From positions 111,176 to 175,175 of the forward strand of contig CASGBA010000004.1 of the NCBI GenBank assembly GCA_949299755.1: a stretch of DNA of 64,000 nt, written 5' to 3'. This DNA is from an uncultured Treponema sp. Lineage in GTDB: Bacteria; Spirochaetota; Spirochaetia; Treponematales; Treponemataceae. Of this stretch, positions 1 through 9,241 are shown one piece after another (positions within the stretch are counted from its first letter, which is position 1; each line of letters opens with the position of its first letter). Made by a program: the position numbers and the translations under genes. The notes under the pieces are model-generated. The model saw only the letters and a list, made by a program, of their open reading frames with translations. It was not told the DNA's origin and made no database searches.

Positions 1-4
1 TTTT

Positions 5-1612
5 GTGGGTTTTAATGACAGTGTTGAGAGGTTTTCGGATCATCTTCCAAGAAGCACGGTTGATTATCCTGTATGGGAAATGGTTTCTTTTGTAATGAAC
101 AGGGTTTTTTCGGATTTATCCGGGAAAACAGCATTCACTCCCTCAGAGCATATATTCAAGGCTGCTTTCATCATCCGTAATTCCTGTGGTTGCACCACCG
201 CACATATCCCTTTATCGGATGAAGTAGAAGATGACGAAACCTCTGTCAGTACTATAACGGGAAATACTGAAAACAGAGACAGGTTTTTTTCCGGTGAATT
301 AAAACAGATTGCAAGTTTTAAAAAAGCCCTTAATTTAATTGCGGAAGAATGTGTCGGAAAAGCGGATATTTCAGCTATCGGGTCTTTTATGAAAGAAACG
401 GTTTTAATGCTTAAAGAAGGCGGAGGTGTCTCTTCCGACTTTATAGACGCTTTTTCCACCCAGTGGATAATCACTCTCCTAAAACATCCGGTTCCCCAAG
501 AACAAATGCTTATAAATTCAGCTTTCATAGATGCAAACCGTCTTTTATTTAAAACCCAGTTGGATGTTTCTTTGGAAATAAAAAAAGCCGATAAAGGTTT
601 GTTGGATTTTTATCAATGTTGCAATGAAATAATGGCGAAAAAAGAAACGGTGACAAACGCCCTAAAGGAAATCGGTTTGTTATTACCCTCCATGGGTTTT
701 TCATTCATGCATATTTTTTTATGCCGGGAAGGAAATTCCCCGGAAGTTGAATACCGGTTGGGTTTTCAAAAGGACAGAATGATTTCCGTTCAGGAAAAAG
801 ATTTTCCTGTTTTTGATGTGGATTCAAAAACCAATAGTTTTTTGAATAATCCTGTATTCCTTAAAAACATAAAGAAAAACCTGGCTGTGTATTCCATTTC
901 AAATAATAACATGAACTACGGTTACCTGGTTTTTTCAGCGGATGAAAAATATTTCAAGAATTTTTCTGAAGTACACCATCTTATTTCACACATGATTGAA
1001 TCTTTGATGGTGCATGAATATACAGAGCGGCAGATTTTAGATTTAAGGCTTCAGAATACAGAATTGTCAAAACTTTCCTTTATTGATGAATTTACCCAGT
1101 TGGGAAACAGGCGGGTCCTTTATACGAAAGGGCAAGACATATTCAATCAGGCAATTGAAAACAAAAAAACAGTCTGCGTGATTTTCCTTGATATGGACAG
1201 GCTGAAATATATAAATGATACCTTTGGTCATGCGGAAGGAGACCGGGCTATTCTTTCTTTTGCGGAAATTCTGAAAAAATGTTTCCGGACTACGGATTTG
1301 GTTATACGTTATGGAGGGGATGAGTTTGTCGTTATTGTAACCGGACTTCAAAGTGCGGTTCACCAGGAAACTTTTCAGCGCATTTCCATGCATATAGATA
1401 ATTTCAACCGGGAAGGTAACAATCCCTGGGTTCTTTCAGCTTGCTGGGGTTATGAATGTTTTAACCCGCTGGAAGGCGGAACTCCTCCTACGTTTGAGGA
1501 AATGCTCCATGCCAGTGATGAAAAACTTTATGAAGAAAAAAGAAGGAAAAAAGGCTTGTCGCCGGATGGAAAATCACCGGCAGATGTGCCGCCAGGCGGA
1601 AAACTGCTTTAA
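5..1612 (+). CDS. GGDEF diguanylate cyclase, possibly 5'-truncated
   Basis: The C-terminal third is a GGDEF domain that should make cyclic di-GMP from two GTP. The GGDEF signature is intact at about residues 437-441. An RxxD inhibitory site (RTTD, about 428-431) lies exactly five residues before it, so product inhibition is expected. The first 340 or so residues have no membrane segment and look like a cytoplasmic sensory region, perhaps GAF-like from about 200 to 340; I cannot name it firmly. The GTG at position 5 is only the first start visible and the frame stays open to the window edge, so the true N terminus may lie outside. No EAL domain follows. Confidence 0.85.
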   Translation: MGFNDSVERFSDHLPRSTVDYPVWEMVSFVMNRVFSDLSGKTAFTPSEHIFKAAFIIRNSCGCTTAHIPLSDEVEDDETSVSTITGNTENRDRFFSGELKQIASFKKALNLIAEECVGKADISAIGSFMKETVLMLKEGGGVSSDFIDAFSTQWIITLLKHPVPQEQMLINSAFIDANRLLFKTQLDVSLEIKKADKGLLDFYQCCNEIMAKKETVTNALKEIGLLLPSMGFSFMHIFLCREGNSPEVEYRLGFQKDRMISVQEKDFPVFDVDSKTNSFLNNPVFLKNIKKNLAVYSISNNNMNYGYLVFSADEKYFKNFSEVHHLISHMIESLMVHEYTERQILDLRLQNTELSKLSFIDEFTQLGNRRVLYTKGQDIFNQAIENKKTVCVIFLDMDRLKYINDTFGHAEGDRAILSFAEILKKCFRTTDLVIRYGGDEFVVIVTGLQSAVHQETFQRISMHIDNFNREGNNPWVLSACWGYECFNPLEGGTPPTFEEMLHASDEKLYEEKRRKKGLSPDGKSPADVPPGGKLL

Positions 1613-1703
1613 GGAAGTAAGAAGGCAGGTTATGGAAATCATTGTAGGTTGCATAAAATAACAGTAAAGCTGAAACAGGTTTCCGCCATATGTCCGTATT
1701 TTA

Positions 1704-2012
1704 TCAGACTATAACGACAGAATTATCTACATCTCCGTAAAGGGATTTTTCATACTTGTCTGCGTTCCAGTCATTTTCCCAGCGGCAATCATCCATTAAA
1801 TACCTGAATTGATATTCATGTCCGGGATCAAGGGTGACTGTGGCGGCAAAAAGGCCGTCTTTGTTCTTTTTCATCATTGTGGCGCCCGTTTCCCAATTGT
1901 TAAAGTCACCCACAAGAGCCACTTTTTTTACCCCTGCAGTAGCTTGAGCAGGAAGTTCAAATGTTACTTTGCACTTGTTTGTTGTTTTTGTATAAGTTTT
2001 ATGTAGTGCCAT
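1704..2012 (-). CDS. CBM48/AMPK-type glycogen-binding domain protein
   Basis: A 102-residue protein that is almost entirely one early-set (isoamylase N-terminal-like) domain. The typical run VALVGDFNNWE is present, followed by an aromatic core (EYQFRYLMDD, RWENDWNADKY). Such domains bind alpha-glucans; here the domain stands alone without a catalytic partner, so a role as a glycogen-associated adaptor is inference. A clear Shine-Dalgarno (AAGGAGG) lies just before the ATG. The gene is divergent from metK, sharing a 114-base spacer. Confidence 0.8.
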   Translation of the reverse strand: MALHKTYTKTTNKCKVTFELPAQATAGVKKVALVGDFNNWETGATMMKKNKDGLFAATVTLDPGHEYQFRYLMDDCRWENDWNADKYEKSLYGDVDNSVVIV

Positions 2013-2062
2013 AAATCCTCCTTCTTGCCGGTTTACTTGTCTCTAGTATAAACGGCAATATT

Positions 2063-2092
2063 TTGGTATTTTATAAAAGTAAGGTATATGAT
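2063..2092 (+). promoter_or_regulatory. Probable sigma-70 promoter of metK
   Basis: TTGGTA at 2063-2068 and TATGAT at 2087-2092 are 18 bases apart, about 34 bases before the metK ATG, leaving room for the AAGGGAG ribosome site. No SAM riboswitch fold was seen in the short leader. Confidence 0.45.
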
Positions 2093-2126
2093 ACGCTTTT
2101 AAACAGATTTTTCAAGGGAGTGCAAA

Positions 2127-3296
2127 ATGAGTAATTCTCGTCATGTTTTTACTTCAGAATCTGTCAGTGAAGGTCATCCGGACAAAATATGCGATCAAAT
2201 TTCGGATGCTGTTCTTGACGAATGCCTTTCTTTGGATCCTTCCTGTCATGTTGCTTGTGAGGTTTTTGCTTCGACCGGACTGATTCTTATAGGAGGCGAA
2301 ACATCCTTGTCCGTGCCTCTCAATGTCCAGAGAATAGCCCGGGATGTGGCCGCTGACATCGGCTATACCGACATAGATTTTGGTTTGGATTGCAATTCCA
2401 TGGCTGTCCTCAACATGATGCACTCCCAGTCTGAAGATATAAACCAGGGCGTTGTCGGCGCAGGACTTGAGGAATTTAAGGGGCAGCAGGGGGCAGGGGA
2501 TCAGGGTATGATGTTCGGATTTGCCTGTAATGAAACCAGGAATTTTATGCCGGCACCCATAACCTTCGCCCATACAATTTTGCAGAAGGCGGCGGAACTT
2601 CGTAAAAATAAAACCATTCCCTGGTTGCGGCCGGATGCAAAAAGCCAGGTTACAGTTGAATATGAAGGTCACAAACCCGTTGGAATTGATACGGTGGTGG
2701 TTTCCCATCAGCATAACCCTGATGTTTCCTATGATGAAATAAAAGAAACCATCATCGAAAAAATTATAAAACCGTCATTGGAGGAAACCGGATTACTTCA
2801 TTCCGGAACAAAATATTTTATAAACCCTACCGGTCGTTTTGTTACAGGTGGCCCTTTCGGTGATGCCGGTCTTACCGGAAGAAAGATAATTGTCGATACG
2901 TACGGAGGAATGGGCCGTCATGGAGGCGGGGCGTTTTCAGGAAAAGATCCCAGTAAAGTGGACAGATCCGCTGCCTATATGGCCCGCTATGTGGCGAAAA
3001 ATATTGTTGCCGCAGGTTTGGCAGACCGCTGCGAGCTGGAAGTCGCCTATGCAATAGGGGTTCCTTTCCCTGTTTCCGTTACGACTGAAACCTTCGGCAC
3101 CGCCAAGGTTCCCGAAGAAGTTCTGACAAAGGCTGTTTGTGAAGTTTTCGATTTGTCCCCTGCCGGTATTATAAAAACCCTTGATTTGCGCCGTCCCATT
3201 TACAGGAAATGTGTAAATTACGGGCATTTCGGGCGGCCGGATTTACCCTGGGAAAAAATGGATAAAGTTGAAGCTTTGAAGAAGGCCATTCACTAA
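2127..3296 (+). CDS. metK: S-adenosylmethionine synthase
   Basis: Makes S-adenosylmethionine from methionine and ATP in the cytoplasm. The 389-residue length is normal. Family signatures are all present: [20 protein letters not shown] near the N terminus, [16 protein letters not shown] around 120, and the phosphate loop [18 protein letters not shown] around 270-290. A strong Shine-Dalgarno (AAGGGAG) sits 7 bases before the ATG. It starts divergently from the CBM48 gene and is followed after 12 bases by a lipoprotein gene. A methionine importer (metNIQ) is encoded further along the window. Confidence 0.98.
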   Translation: MSNSRHVFTSESVSEGHPDKICDQISDAVLDECLSLDPSCHVACEVFASTGLILIGGETSLSVPLNVQRIARDVAADIGYTDIDFGLDCNSMAVLNMMHSQSEDINQGVVGAGLEEFKGQQGAGDQGMMFGFACNETRNFMPAPITFAHTILQKAAELRKNKTIPWLRPDAKSQVTVEYEGHKPVGIDTVVVSHQHNPDVSYDEIKETIIEKIIKPSLEETGLLHSGTKYFINPTGRFVTGGPFGDAGLTGRKIIVDTYGGMGRHGGGAFSGKDPSKVDRSAAYMARYVAKNIVAAGLADRCELEVAYAIGVPFPVSVTTETFGTAKVPEEVLTKAVCEVFDLSPAGIIKTLDLRRPIYRKCVNYGHFGRPDLPWEKMDKVEALKKAIH

Positions 3297-3308
3297 ACAG
3301 GATAAACT

Positions 3309-5891
3309 TTGAATTATATTCCGGTACATATAAAAAAAAATCTTTATGGCCTGTTTTTATTGTCGCTTTTCTGTCTGGCCGGTTGTTCGACCATGCAGAC
3401 AAAAAGAACTTATCAGCAGGCTGTTGTGGATTCGGTTTATCCGGACATTAACTTAACTCCGCGGACAGGGTTGGAAAGTATAAACGGAATATTCCCTGAA
3501 AAAATATACGTAAACACCCTTGTGCAGGTTTCTTCATTCGGCTTTGATTTTTGTCTGCATGACGGAAAAATCTACCATAAAAAAGCGGATGAAAAAGAAT
3601 GGCTTCTAATGCCTCCTTCAGGGCTGCCCTTTTCCGAAACAGATACTTCTTTCATTCAACCCGAGGCGATAGTTGAAATTGCGGCGGATGCAGACTGTTT
3701 ATATGCCTTTTCCAACAGCGGTATTTTATACCGCTATTATTTCAGGAAAATAAAAACCGAGAGACTCAATACCTGGATAATGAATTTTGGCTGGCCTCTT
3801 CCTTCTGTTCTTAAGCAAAATATTTTAGTTTCAAATAAACGGGGCTGGGGAATGGGAGTGCGACGTGGTGATATTCTCTGGTATGAAGATATTTACGGGA
3901 ATCAACATCACTACGGAACAATGGGATTGGAAACCCTATATTTTCTTTCAAAAGACGGAAGATCCATTCCTTTTACGGATTCCGGATTACCGGCAGACTT
4001 CAGCCATTTAATCCAAGGTCCGGAAGACGGCAGGTTTATCGCTGAAAATATCAGTGTCAGCGGTTCCACTATTTTTTTGATAAACGAATGCGGGGAAATG
4101 TACACCCGGCTTATTGACTTTGATACAATGGGTTGCGATCCGATGTTCTTTAAATATACTTACGAGAAAAAAGAACAATCTTATTCCGGCAGCGATTACC
4201 GTTCGAACTTTACTCCCTGGGCTCTTCCGGCAGAACCCTGGAAAAAACAACCGGCTGTCCCGCTTTCAGGTCAGGCGAAGCTTTCCAGATTTATTTCGAT
4301 TTTGCAAAACGGCAGGGGAAATTCAGCCAGGGAATTGCGGATTGCAGGCCTTTCCAAGGATGGTTATCCCGGATATTACACCAAGCAGATAAACGATAGC
4401 GAATGGCGGTTTGTTTATGCCCCGCTCCATATCCCGGAAGAAGCTTTTTTGAAAACATCCTCTGAAGGTCCCCGTGGAGAACCATCCGTTTTTTCTTATG
4501 AAGGTTATGTTGTTAAAAACGACATTATGTTTCCTTCCCTTAAATGCTCTGTCAGGAATTTTTCTTTGGCAAGTGAAGGAAAAGCTGTTTTAGCCATAAC
4601 CTTTGATGATAATAAAACAGGAAAAAGTGAGACAATTGAAATAGACCTGCATTTTGTTGAAGCCTGGACTTATTTGCGCCGTATTTCCCCGGGTTTTGAC
4701 GGAACTCCCCGCCAATTTCTTGTAACCCCGGAATTCAATCCGGAAAGCCTTGATACCGGAGAAAAGAAATTTACTGATATATTGCAGGAAATGTTCGGGG
4801 GAAAAAATAAAAACCTGTTTTGCTGTTATCTTGAGGCCACGACAGATTATTTCCAGCTTTTTATAAAAGGCAGGAAAAATAAATACAGCTTTTTTATGAC
4901 CTCCAATGGTATGCCGCCGGTGAATCCTGAAATCGCTAAAGGAACAATGTTTTACGAGGAAGGCATAACCGATGTTTTTGAAAAAGGAGATTTGGTTTTA
5001 CCGTACAAAGAAGAAGGTTTTTCCCGGGAGGATATATCTTTAATCCAAGAAAAAATACATGAAAACAAGGATATTGTTAATTTTTTAACGGAAGAAATAA
5101 AAGTATATAAATTTTTCCACCGTAACAGTGCCCGCTTCAGATGGGGGTATACGATAGTCGATTTATTAACAACTATTACATTTTTGGATAAAATAGATTT
5201 TCCTAAAATAAAAACGCTGACAATGTTCGGCAGTGATATTGTCCAGATAAACAACCAGAATTTCAGACAAATGGCGGATCTACGGGAGTGGATTTATGCC
5301 CATTTTATTGAACTGTCTGAAGCGAGAATCAACTATTATACGGAACTTCTTTCTGAAGTTGAAAAAACTGAGACTTCTGTTTTTCCGGATAAAAAAATAT
5401 TTGACACTTTCCCTGAATATTTTACTTCGATTGGTATCCCGAAGACATCGGCAGGAACATTTTCTGTCTTTGATTGTGAAGCGAAATTATATGTGGCAGA
5501 AGAATTGGCTTTTTTCCCAGGTTTTTTTCTCTCTTTTGATATAAACGGTGAAAATATAGTTTTTCTTCTGGAACTTGAGAATTCCCTGGAAAAAATAAAT
5601 TCTTTGCCTTCCCGGGAAAATTTAAGGACGTTTTTGGGTTCCTCCCCGTTCCAGACTAAGACCCATCTTCTTTTGCTAACGGTGGCCGAAAATATTGAGA
5701 CTTACAATATGTTGAAGGAATTCATGGAAAATCCGGTTGTTTTTGAATGGGATGGAACAAATATAAAACTACGGGAAAATTCCAATGTATCCGGCGGGAA
5801 AGTTTTATTGGAAACCTTCCCGGTGGATGGAAGCGGTTCCGACCGTTTAATCACGCCTGCTGCGAGAAAGAAGAATCAGCCTGAAAAGTGA
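3309..5891 (+). CDS. Large hypothetical lipoprotein (860 aa)
   Basis: I do not recognise this family. The N terminus is a lipoprotein signal: two lysines, a hydrophobic stretch, then LAGC with the lipid-modified cysteine at about residue 26. No ATG lies before that cysteine, so the TTG at 3309, 12 bases after metK, is the likely start. The mature part is a long, mostly hydrophilic protein with aromatic-rich stretches and no further membrane span; an early region has short repeated strand-like segments that could be a beta-propeller, which is a guess. Its last 45 bases overlap the convergent protease gene on the other strand. Confidence 0.75.
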   Translation: MNYIPVHIKKNLYGLFLLSLFCLAGCSTMQTKRTYQQAVVDSVYPDINLTPRTGLESINGIFPEKIYVNTLVQVSSFGFDFCLHDGKIYHKKADEKEWLLMPPSGLPFSETDTSFIQPEAIVEIAADADCLYAFSNSGILYRYYFRKIKTERLNTWIMNFGWPLPSVLKQNILVSNKRGWGMGVRRGDILWYEDIYGNQHHYGTMGLETLYFLSKDGRSIPFTDSGLPADFSHLIQGPEDGRFIAENISVSGSTIFLINECGEMYTRLIDFDTMGCDPMFFKYTYEKKEQSYSGSDYRSNFTPWALPAEPWKKQPAVPLSGQAKLSRFISILQNGRGNSARELRIAGLSKDGYPGYYTKQINDSEWRFVYAPLHIPEEAFLKTSSEGPRGEPSVFSYEGYVVKNDIMFPSLKCSVRNFSLASEGKAVLAITFDDNKTGKSETIEIDLHFVEAWTYLRRISPGFDGTPRQFLVTPEFNPESLDTGEKKFTDILQEMFGGKNKNLFCCYLEATTDYFQLFIKGRKNKYSFFMTSNGMPPVNPEIAKGTMFYEEGITDVFEKGDLVLPYKEEGFSREDISLIQEKIHENKDIVNFLTEEIKVYKFFHRNSARFRWGYTIVDLLTTITFLDKIDFPKIKTLTMFGSDIVQINNQNFRQMADLREWIYAHFIELSEARINYYTELLSEVEKTETSVFPDKKIFDTFPEYFTSIGIPKTSAGTFSVFDCEAKLYVAEELAFFPGFFLSFDINGENIVFLLELENSLEKINSLPSRENLRTFLGSSPFQTKTHLLLLTVAENIETYNMLKEFMENPVVFEWDGTNIKLRENSNVSGGKVLLETFPVDGSGSDRLITPAARKKNQPEK

Positions 5892-6530
5892 AAGAACCGC
5901 GGTTAATGCGGATGCAACGTAAGTCATGGCCGCAGCGGTCAAAACTTTTTTTACCCCTTTAAGCTCCTCTTCGGAAAGAACCGCATTCTGCCGTAAAATC
6001 GTAATCGCCCTTCTGGATGCGTTGAATTCCACCGGCAGGGTTATCAGGTAAAATAAGACGGCGGCGGAAAAAAGAATAATCCCGGCGTTTATGAGCGGAG
6101 TCATGCTGAAAAATAATCCGGCAATGACTATATACGGGCCGAGGGATGAACCGATGTTGGCTATGGGCACGAGGGTACTGCGCAGCCACAGGGGTGAATA
6201 TCCAATTTTATGCTGGATAGCGTGTCCGGTTTCATGGGCGGCAACTCCCACAGCGGCAATGGTGTCCACTCCGTAAACCGGTTGGGAAAGCCTGAGTTTT
6301 TTTTCCGTGGGACTGTAATGATCCGTTAGTTTGCCTGCCACAGGTTCAACCCTGACATCGGAAATATTATTTACGCGTAATAAAAGGCTTGCCGCATCTT
6401 TTCCTGTGATGCCTCTTTTTGTTTTTACCTTTGACCAGCGGGAAAAGGCGGAAGATACGGAGATTTGGGCTATCATCGAAAAAAACAGTGCGGGAACGAT
6501 GAGAATAATGTAATATTGGTCGATAAACAT
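5847..6530 (-). CDS. YugP-type zinc metalloprotease, membrane bound
   Basis: A 227-residue membrane protein with an N-terminal span (about 5-25), a cytoplasmic or periplasmic catalytic region with the zinc motif HETGH at about 100-104 (context AAHETGHAIQH), and three more hydrophobic segments towards the C terminus. This matches the neutral zinc metallopeptidase family of Bacillus YugP (DUF2227-like naming varies). Substrates are unknown. The ATG has no Shine-Dalgarno but sits six bases after a -10 box, so the mRNA is probably leaderless. Its 3' end overlaps the 3' end of the convergent lipoprotein gene. Confidence 0.85.
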   Translation of the reverse strand: MFIDQYYIILIVPALFFSMIAQISVSSAFSRWSKVKTKRGITGKDAASLLLRVNNISDVRVEPVAGKLTDHYSPTEKKLRLSQPVYGVDTIAAVGVAAHETGHAIQHKIGYSPLWLRSTLVPIANIGSSLGPYIVIAGLFFSMTPLINAGIILFSAAVLFYLITLPVEFNASRRAITILRQNAVLSEEELKGVKKVLTAAAMTYVASALTAVLSLFRLILLSRSRRD

Positions 6531-6536
6531 ATTTTG

Positions 6537-6565
6537 AATATACTTATGAATTATATTTTTAGCAA
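6537..6565 (-). promoter_or_regulatory. Promoter of the YugP-like gene, leaderless arrangement
   Basis: Read on the minus strand: TTGCTA (-35), 17 bases, TATATT (-10), 6 bases, then the ATG. No ribosome-binding sequence fits between the expected transcription start and the ATG. Confidence 0.55.
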
Positions 6566-6583
6566 GGTTTTAAAAGATATAAC

Positions 6584-7552
6584 ATGAATTTCTGGACAGG
6601 ACTTATTATCGTTTTTTGCTTGATATCATCCGGCCTTTTGATGTTTTCCTTGGCAGCCGGATTTTCCCTTTACCCGGTTTTGGTGAAAAGATTATACAAC
6701 CTGCTTTTTCATTCCGGATCCGAAGATTCTTTTTGTGACGACAGGGAAAACGGAGGAGACACAATATTATCTTTTCCGAAGGATCAGGTTAAAACCCGGT
6801 CTTTGATGATGAAGTTCCACCGCAAAATTTTAAAAGGGAATATTATTTTACCCGGAAATATTTCGTCCGGAGAAAAAGACACAATAAAACACATAATATT
6901 GATGGCTGGTTCCGGAACCAGCCTTCCGGATATTGGTATTACGGGAGAAAATTTTCCTTCGGATACAGGGATTTTTTTTCCGGAATCAGTGGAAAAATTT
7001 TGTCCGGGGAAAGGGTTTTCTTTTGGGGTTAAAGACGGACAGGCTTTAAAGGCTTGGAAATCTTTTTTGAAAACCAGGTATCCTGGAATAAAAATTTCCC
7101 TGGCCGGTAGTTTTTGCGGTGGAGCATCCGTTATTTTTTGTGCCTCACATTGCAGGAAAGATGATTTTTTACAAGTTGTTGCGGATAGTCCATATTTTTC
7201 AGTTCCTTTTTTTATGAATAAAGAGATAGCTTCTGTTTTTCCGGGTTTTTTGCGCCGCCGTCTGCTGTTTCTCGGGGTTCTTTTAGCCTCGGTTTTTTTC
7301 GGAACCCCTGTTTTTTACCAAAAGCCCTTCCGGTATGTGAAAAAAATCCTTAAAAACATGGCAGGATGCGTTCGGGAACCGTTTCCTGTTTCTTTATGTT
7401 TTGATTGCGCCCTTAATGGAGTGAAAAAAGAAAAGGAGTTTTTTTCAGCCCAATATATTTTATATAAAAAATTTTTTTTAAGGAAAAAAAAGAAAATCTA
7501 TGATATATTTCCTTTGAAAACTTCTGAAGAAATGGAGAAACTGCACAAATGA
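6584..7552 (+). CDS. Alpha/beta-hydrolase-like membrane-anchored protein, nucleophile missing
   Basis: One N-terminal membrane anchor (about 5-35) is followed by a domain resembling serine alpha/beta hydrolases. The expected nucleophile elbow, normally G-x-S-x-G-G-A, reads G-S-F-C-G-G-A at about residues 175-181, so phenylalanine 177 stands where the catalytic serine belongs. The preceding helix and strand pattern ([13 protein letters not shown], then KISLAGS) fits the family. The protein is therefore probably not a hydrolase, although the fold call itself is moderate. Its last four bases overlap the start of the yjbQ-like gene, so the two are likely cotranscribed. Confidence 0.6.
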   Translation: MNFWTGLIIVFCLISSGLLMFSLAAGFSLYPVLVKRLYNLLFHSGSEDSFCDDRENGGDTILSFPKDQVKTRSLMMKFHRKILKGNIILPGNISSGEKDTIKHIILMAGSGTSLPDIGITGENFPSDTGIFFPESVEKFCPGKGFSFGVKDGQALKAWKSFLKTRYPGIKISLAGSFCGGASVIFCASHCRKDDFLQVVADSPYFSVPFFMNKEIASVFPGFLRRRLLFLGVLLASVFFGTPVFYQKPFRYVKKILKNMAGCVREPFPVSLCFDCALNGVKKEKEFFSAQYILYKKFFLRKKKKIYDIFPLKTSEEMEKLHK

Positions 7553-7965
7553 AAAGTTTAACGCGTGAATTATGGTTTTGCACCGAAAAAGAACGCGAAT
7601 TTGTGAATATTACCTCTACAGTTGAAGATCTTGTGCGTGAATCAGGAGTAAAAGAAGGTTTATGCCTTGTGAACGCCATGCATATAACAGCAAGCGTTTT
7701 CATAAATGATGACGAGTCCGGTCTCCATCATGATTTTGACGTCTGGCTTGAGAAACTTGCTCCCCATGAACCAGTTTCCGGATACCGTCATAACCGGGGA
7801 GAAATAAATGCGGATGCCCATATGAAAAGGCAGATTATGGGCAGGGAAGTGGTTGTTGCCATCACGGACGGAACCTTACATTTTGGACCATGGGAACAAA
7901 TATTTTACGGTGAATTTGACGGCCGCAGGAAAAAGAGGGTTCTTGTAAAAATTATAGGAGAATAG
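7549..7965 (+). CDS. YjbQ/UPF0047 family protein
   Basis: A complete 138-residue member of the UPF0047 family. Conserved landmarks are the [10 protein letters not shown] region, the histidine-rich [11 protein letters not shown], the HNRG-containing loop and the C-terminal [20 protein letters not shown]. Family members have a weak thiamine-phosphate synthase activity in E. coli YjbQ, but the physiological role is unsettled. The ATG overlaps the previous stop by four bases (ATGA), pointing to translational coupling. Confidence 0.9.
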   Translation: MKSLTRELWFCTEKEREFVNITSTVEDLVRESGVKEGLCLVNAMHITASVFINDDESGLHHDFDVWLEKLAPHEPVSGYRHNRGEINADAHMKRQIMGREVVVAITDGTLHFGPWEQIFYGEFDGRRKKRVLVKIIGE

Positions 7966-7989
7966 GGCTGGGACAGCCGGGGAGGAAAA

Positions 7990-8520
7990 ATGAATATATC
8001 AAAGGATAAGATTTTTTTGTTCGGGGGAATTCTTCTGATTCTTCTGGGCCTTGTAATGTTGATTTCTCCGGAAAAATTTACGGAGATTTTTTCAATCGTT
8101 ATAGGGCTTTCAGTTATTCTGGAAGGGTTTGTCACTTTATTTGCCATCCGTCCTGAGTTTGAAGAAAAAAATATCCGGCAAGAGTTGCTGATACGGGGAA
8201 TCTCGGGAATTATAATCGGGTTACTGGCTGTTTTCCTTCCCATGTTTATCGCGGGGACTGTATGGGTTATCATGCTTTATATCCTCGGAATCGAAATGCT
8301 TGTTTCTGCCTGGCTGGAATTCATGGTTGTCCGGAAAATGAAGGAAATGGATCTTCCCGTGCGGGATTATATAGTCGAAATCATTCTGCTGGTGGCTTTG
8401 GCTGTTTTGCTTTTCATCTTCCCTTTCAAATTAGGGCTCCTTTTTATCAGGATTGTGGGTTTAATAGTGATTATCGGAGGCGGCGTGGGGTTATACCGCT
8501 GGAAAACTTACGCCGTCTGA
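7990..8520 (+). CDS. HdeD/DUF308 family membrane protein
   Basis: A 176-residue protein made of six hydrophobic segments in three hairpins, as in the HdeD/DUF308 family of small integral membrane proteins (E. coli HdeD is linked to acid resistance). A Shine-Dalgarno GGGAGG lies just before the ATG. The stop codon TGA overlaps the ATG of the following tcdA-like gene by one base. Function in this organism is unknown. Confidence 0.85.
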   Translation: MNISKDKIFLFGGILLILLGLVMLISPEKFTEIFSIVIGLSVILEGFVTLFAIRPEFEEKNIRQELLIRGISGIIIGLLAVFLPMFIAGTVWVIMLYILGIEMLVSAWLEFMVVRKMKEMDLPVRDYIVEIILLVALAVLLFIFPFKLGLLFIRIVGLIVIIGGGVGLYRWKTYAV

Positions 8521-9241
8521 TGGCGGACATTTTTCCCGGACAAGAAAAGTCCTTGGGGAAAATTCCGACAGAATCCTGGCGGAAAAGACCATTGCAGTTT
8601 TCGGGCTGGGAGGGGTAGGTTCTTTCACGGTTGAAGCCTTGGCGCGGGCAGGGGTTGGCAGGTTTTTCCTTGTTGATTCAGACAGGATTGCGGAAAGCAA
8701 TTTGAACCGGCAGCTTTTTGCCCTGCACAGCACCCTTGGCAGGGAAAAAACGGAAATCGCCGCCGCCAGGATTTACGATATAAATCCCGGGGCAAAAGTC
8801 GAAACCTTTTCCCTGCTTTATCCCGCTGACGCGGTTCCTGAATCTCCTGTGAATCTCCGGGAGTGTTCTTTTGTGGCGGATTGCATTGATTCAGTCTCTT
8901 CAAAAATAACGCTTATCATGAATGCCAGGGCTGCCGGGGTTCCGCTGATTTCCTGCATGGGGACGGGAAATAAAACAAATCCGCTGCTTTTCCGGTTCGC
9001 TGATATTTATGAAACCTCAGTCTGTCCTTTGGCAAAAGTAATCCGGCATGAATTGCGGAAAAGAAACGTGGAGGGGCAGAAGGTTTTGTTTTCCACGGAA
9101 AAGCCCGCTGTCTTTGAATCGGAAACAGCCCCGGAGGGAAGGTTTGTCGGGAGCGTTCCCTTTGTGCCTTCTGTGGCGGGTCTTTTGCTTGCGGGAGAGA
9201 TTATACGTGATTTACTTCAAGTTCGAAACGGTGACAAATGA
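8520..9241 (+). CDS. tcdA: tRNA threonylcarbamoyladenosine dehydratase (TcdA/ThiF family), apparent frameshift near the start
   Basis: The body encodes a ThiF-type E1-like enzyme that cyclises t6A37 on tRNA: nucleotide loop GLGGVGS, then SNLNRQ, VADCIDS, CPLAKVIRHELRKR and GSVPFVPSVAG. The reading frame has no ATG, GTG or TTG before 8639, which would cut off the nucleotide-binding loop. The ATG at 8520, coupled to the previous stop, encodes MADIF and then runs out of frame at a run of five T (8530-8534). Slipping back one base there gives MADIF-SRTRKVLGE, which matches the usual family N terminus. Either one T is missing (real mutation or sequencing error) or slippage occurs. Stop overlaps azlC. 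Confidence 0.8.

Noticed and set aside
2013..2126. SAM riboswitch upstream of metK
   Set aside because: The leader after the likely promoter is only about 30 bases and shows no characteristic fold.
8639..9241. TcdA starting at the TTG at 8639
   Set aside because: It would delete the conserved nucleotide-binding loop just upstream; the frameshift explanation keeps the whole domain.
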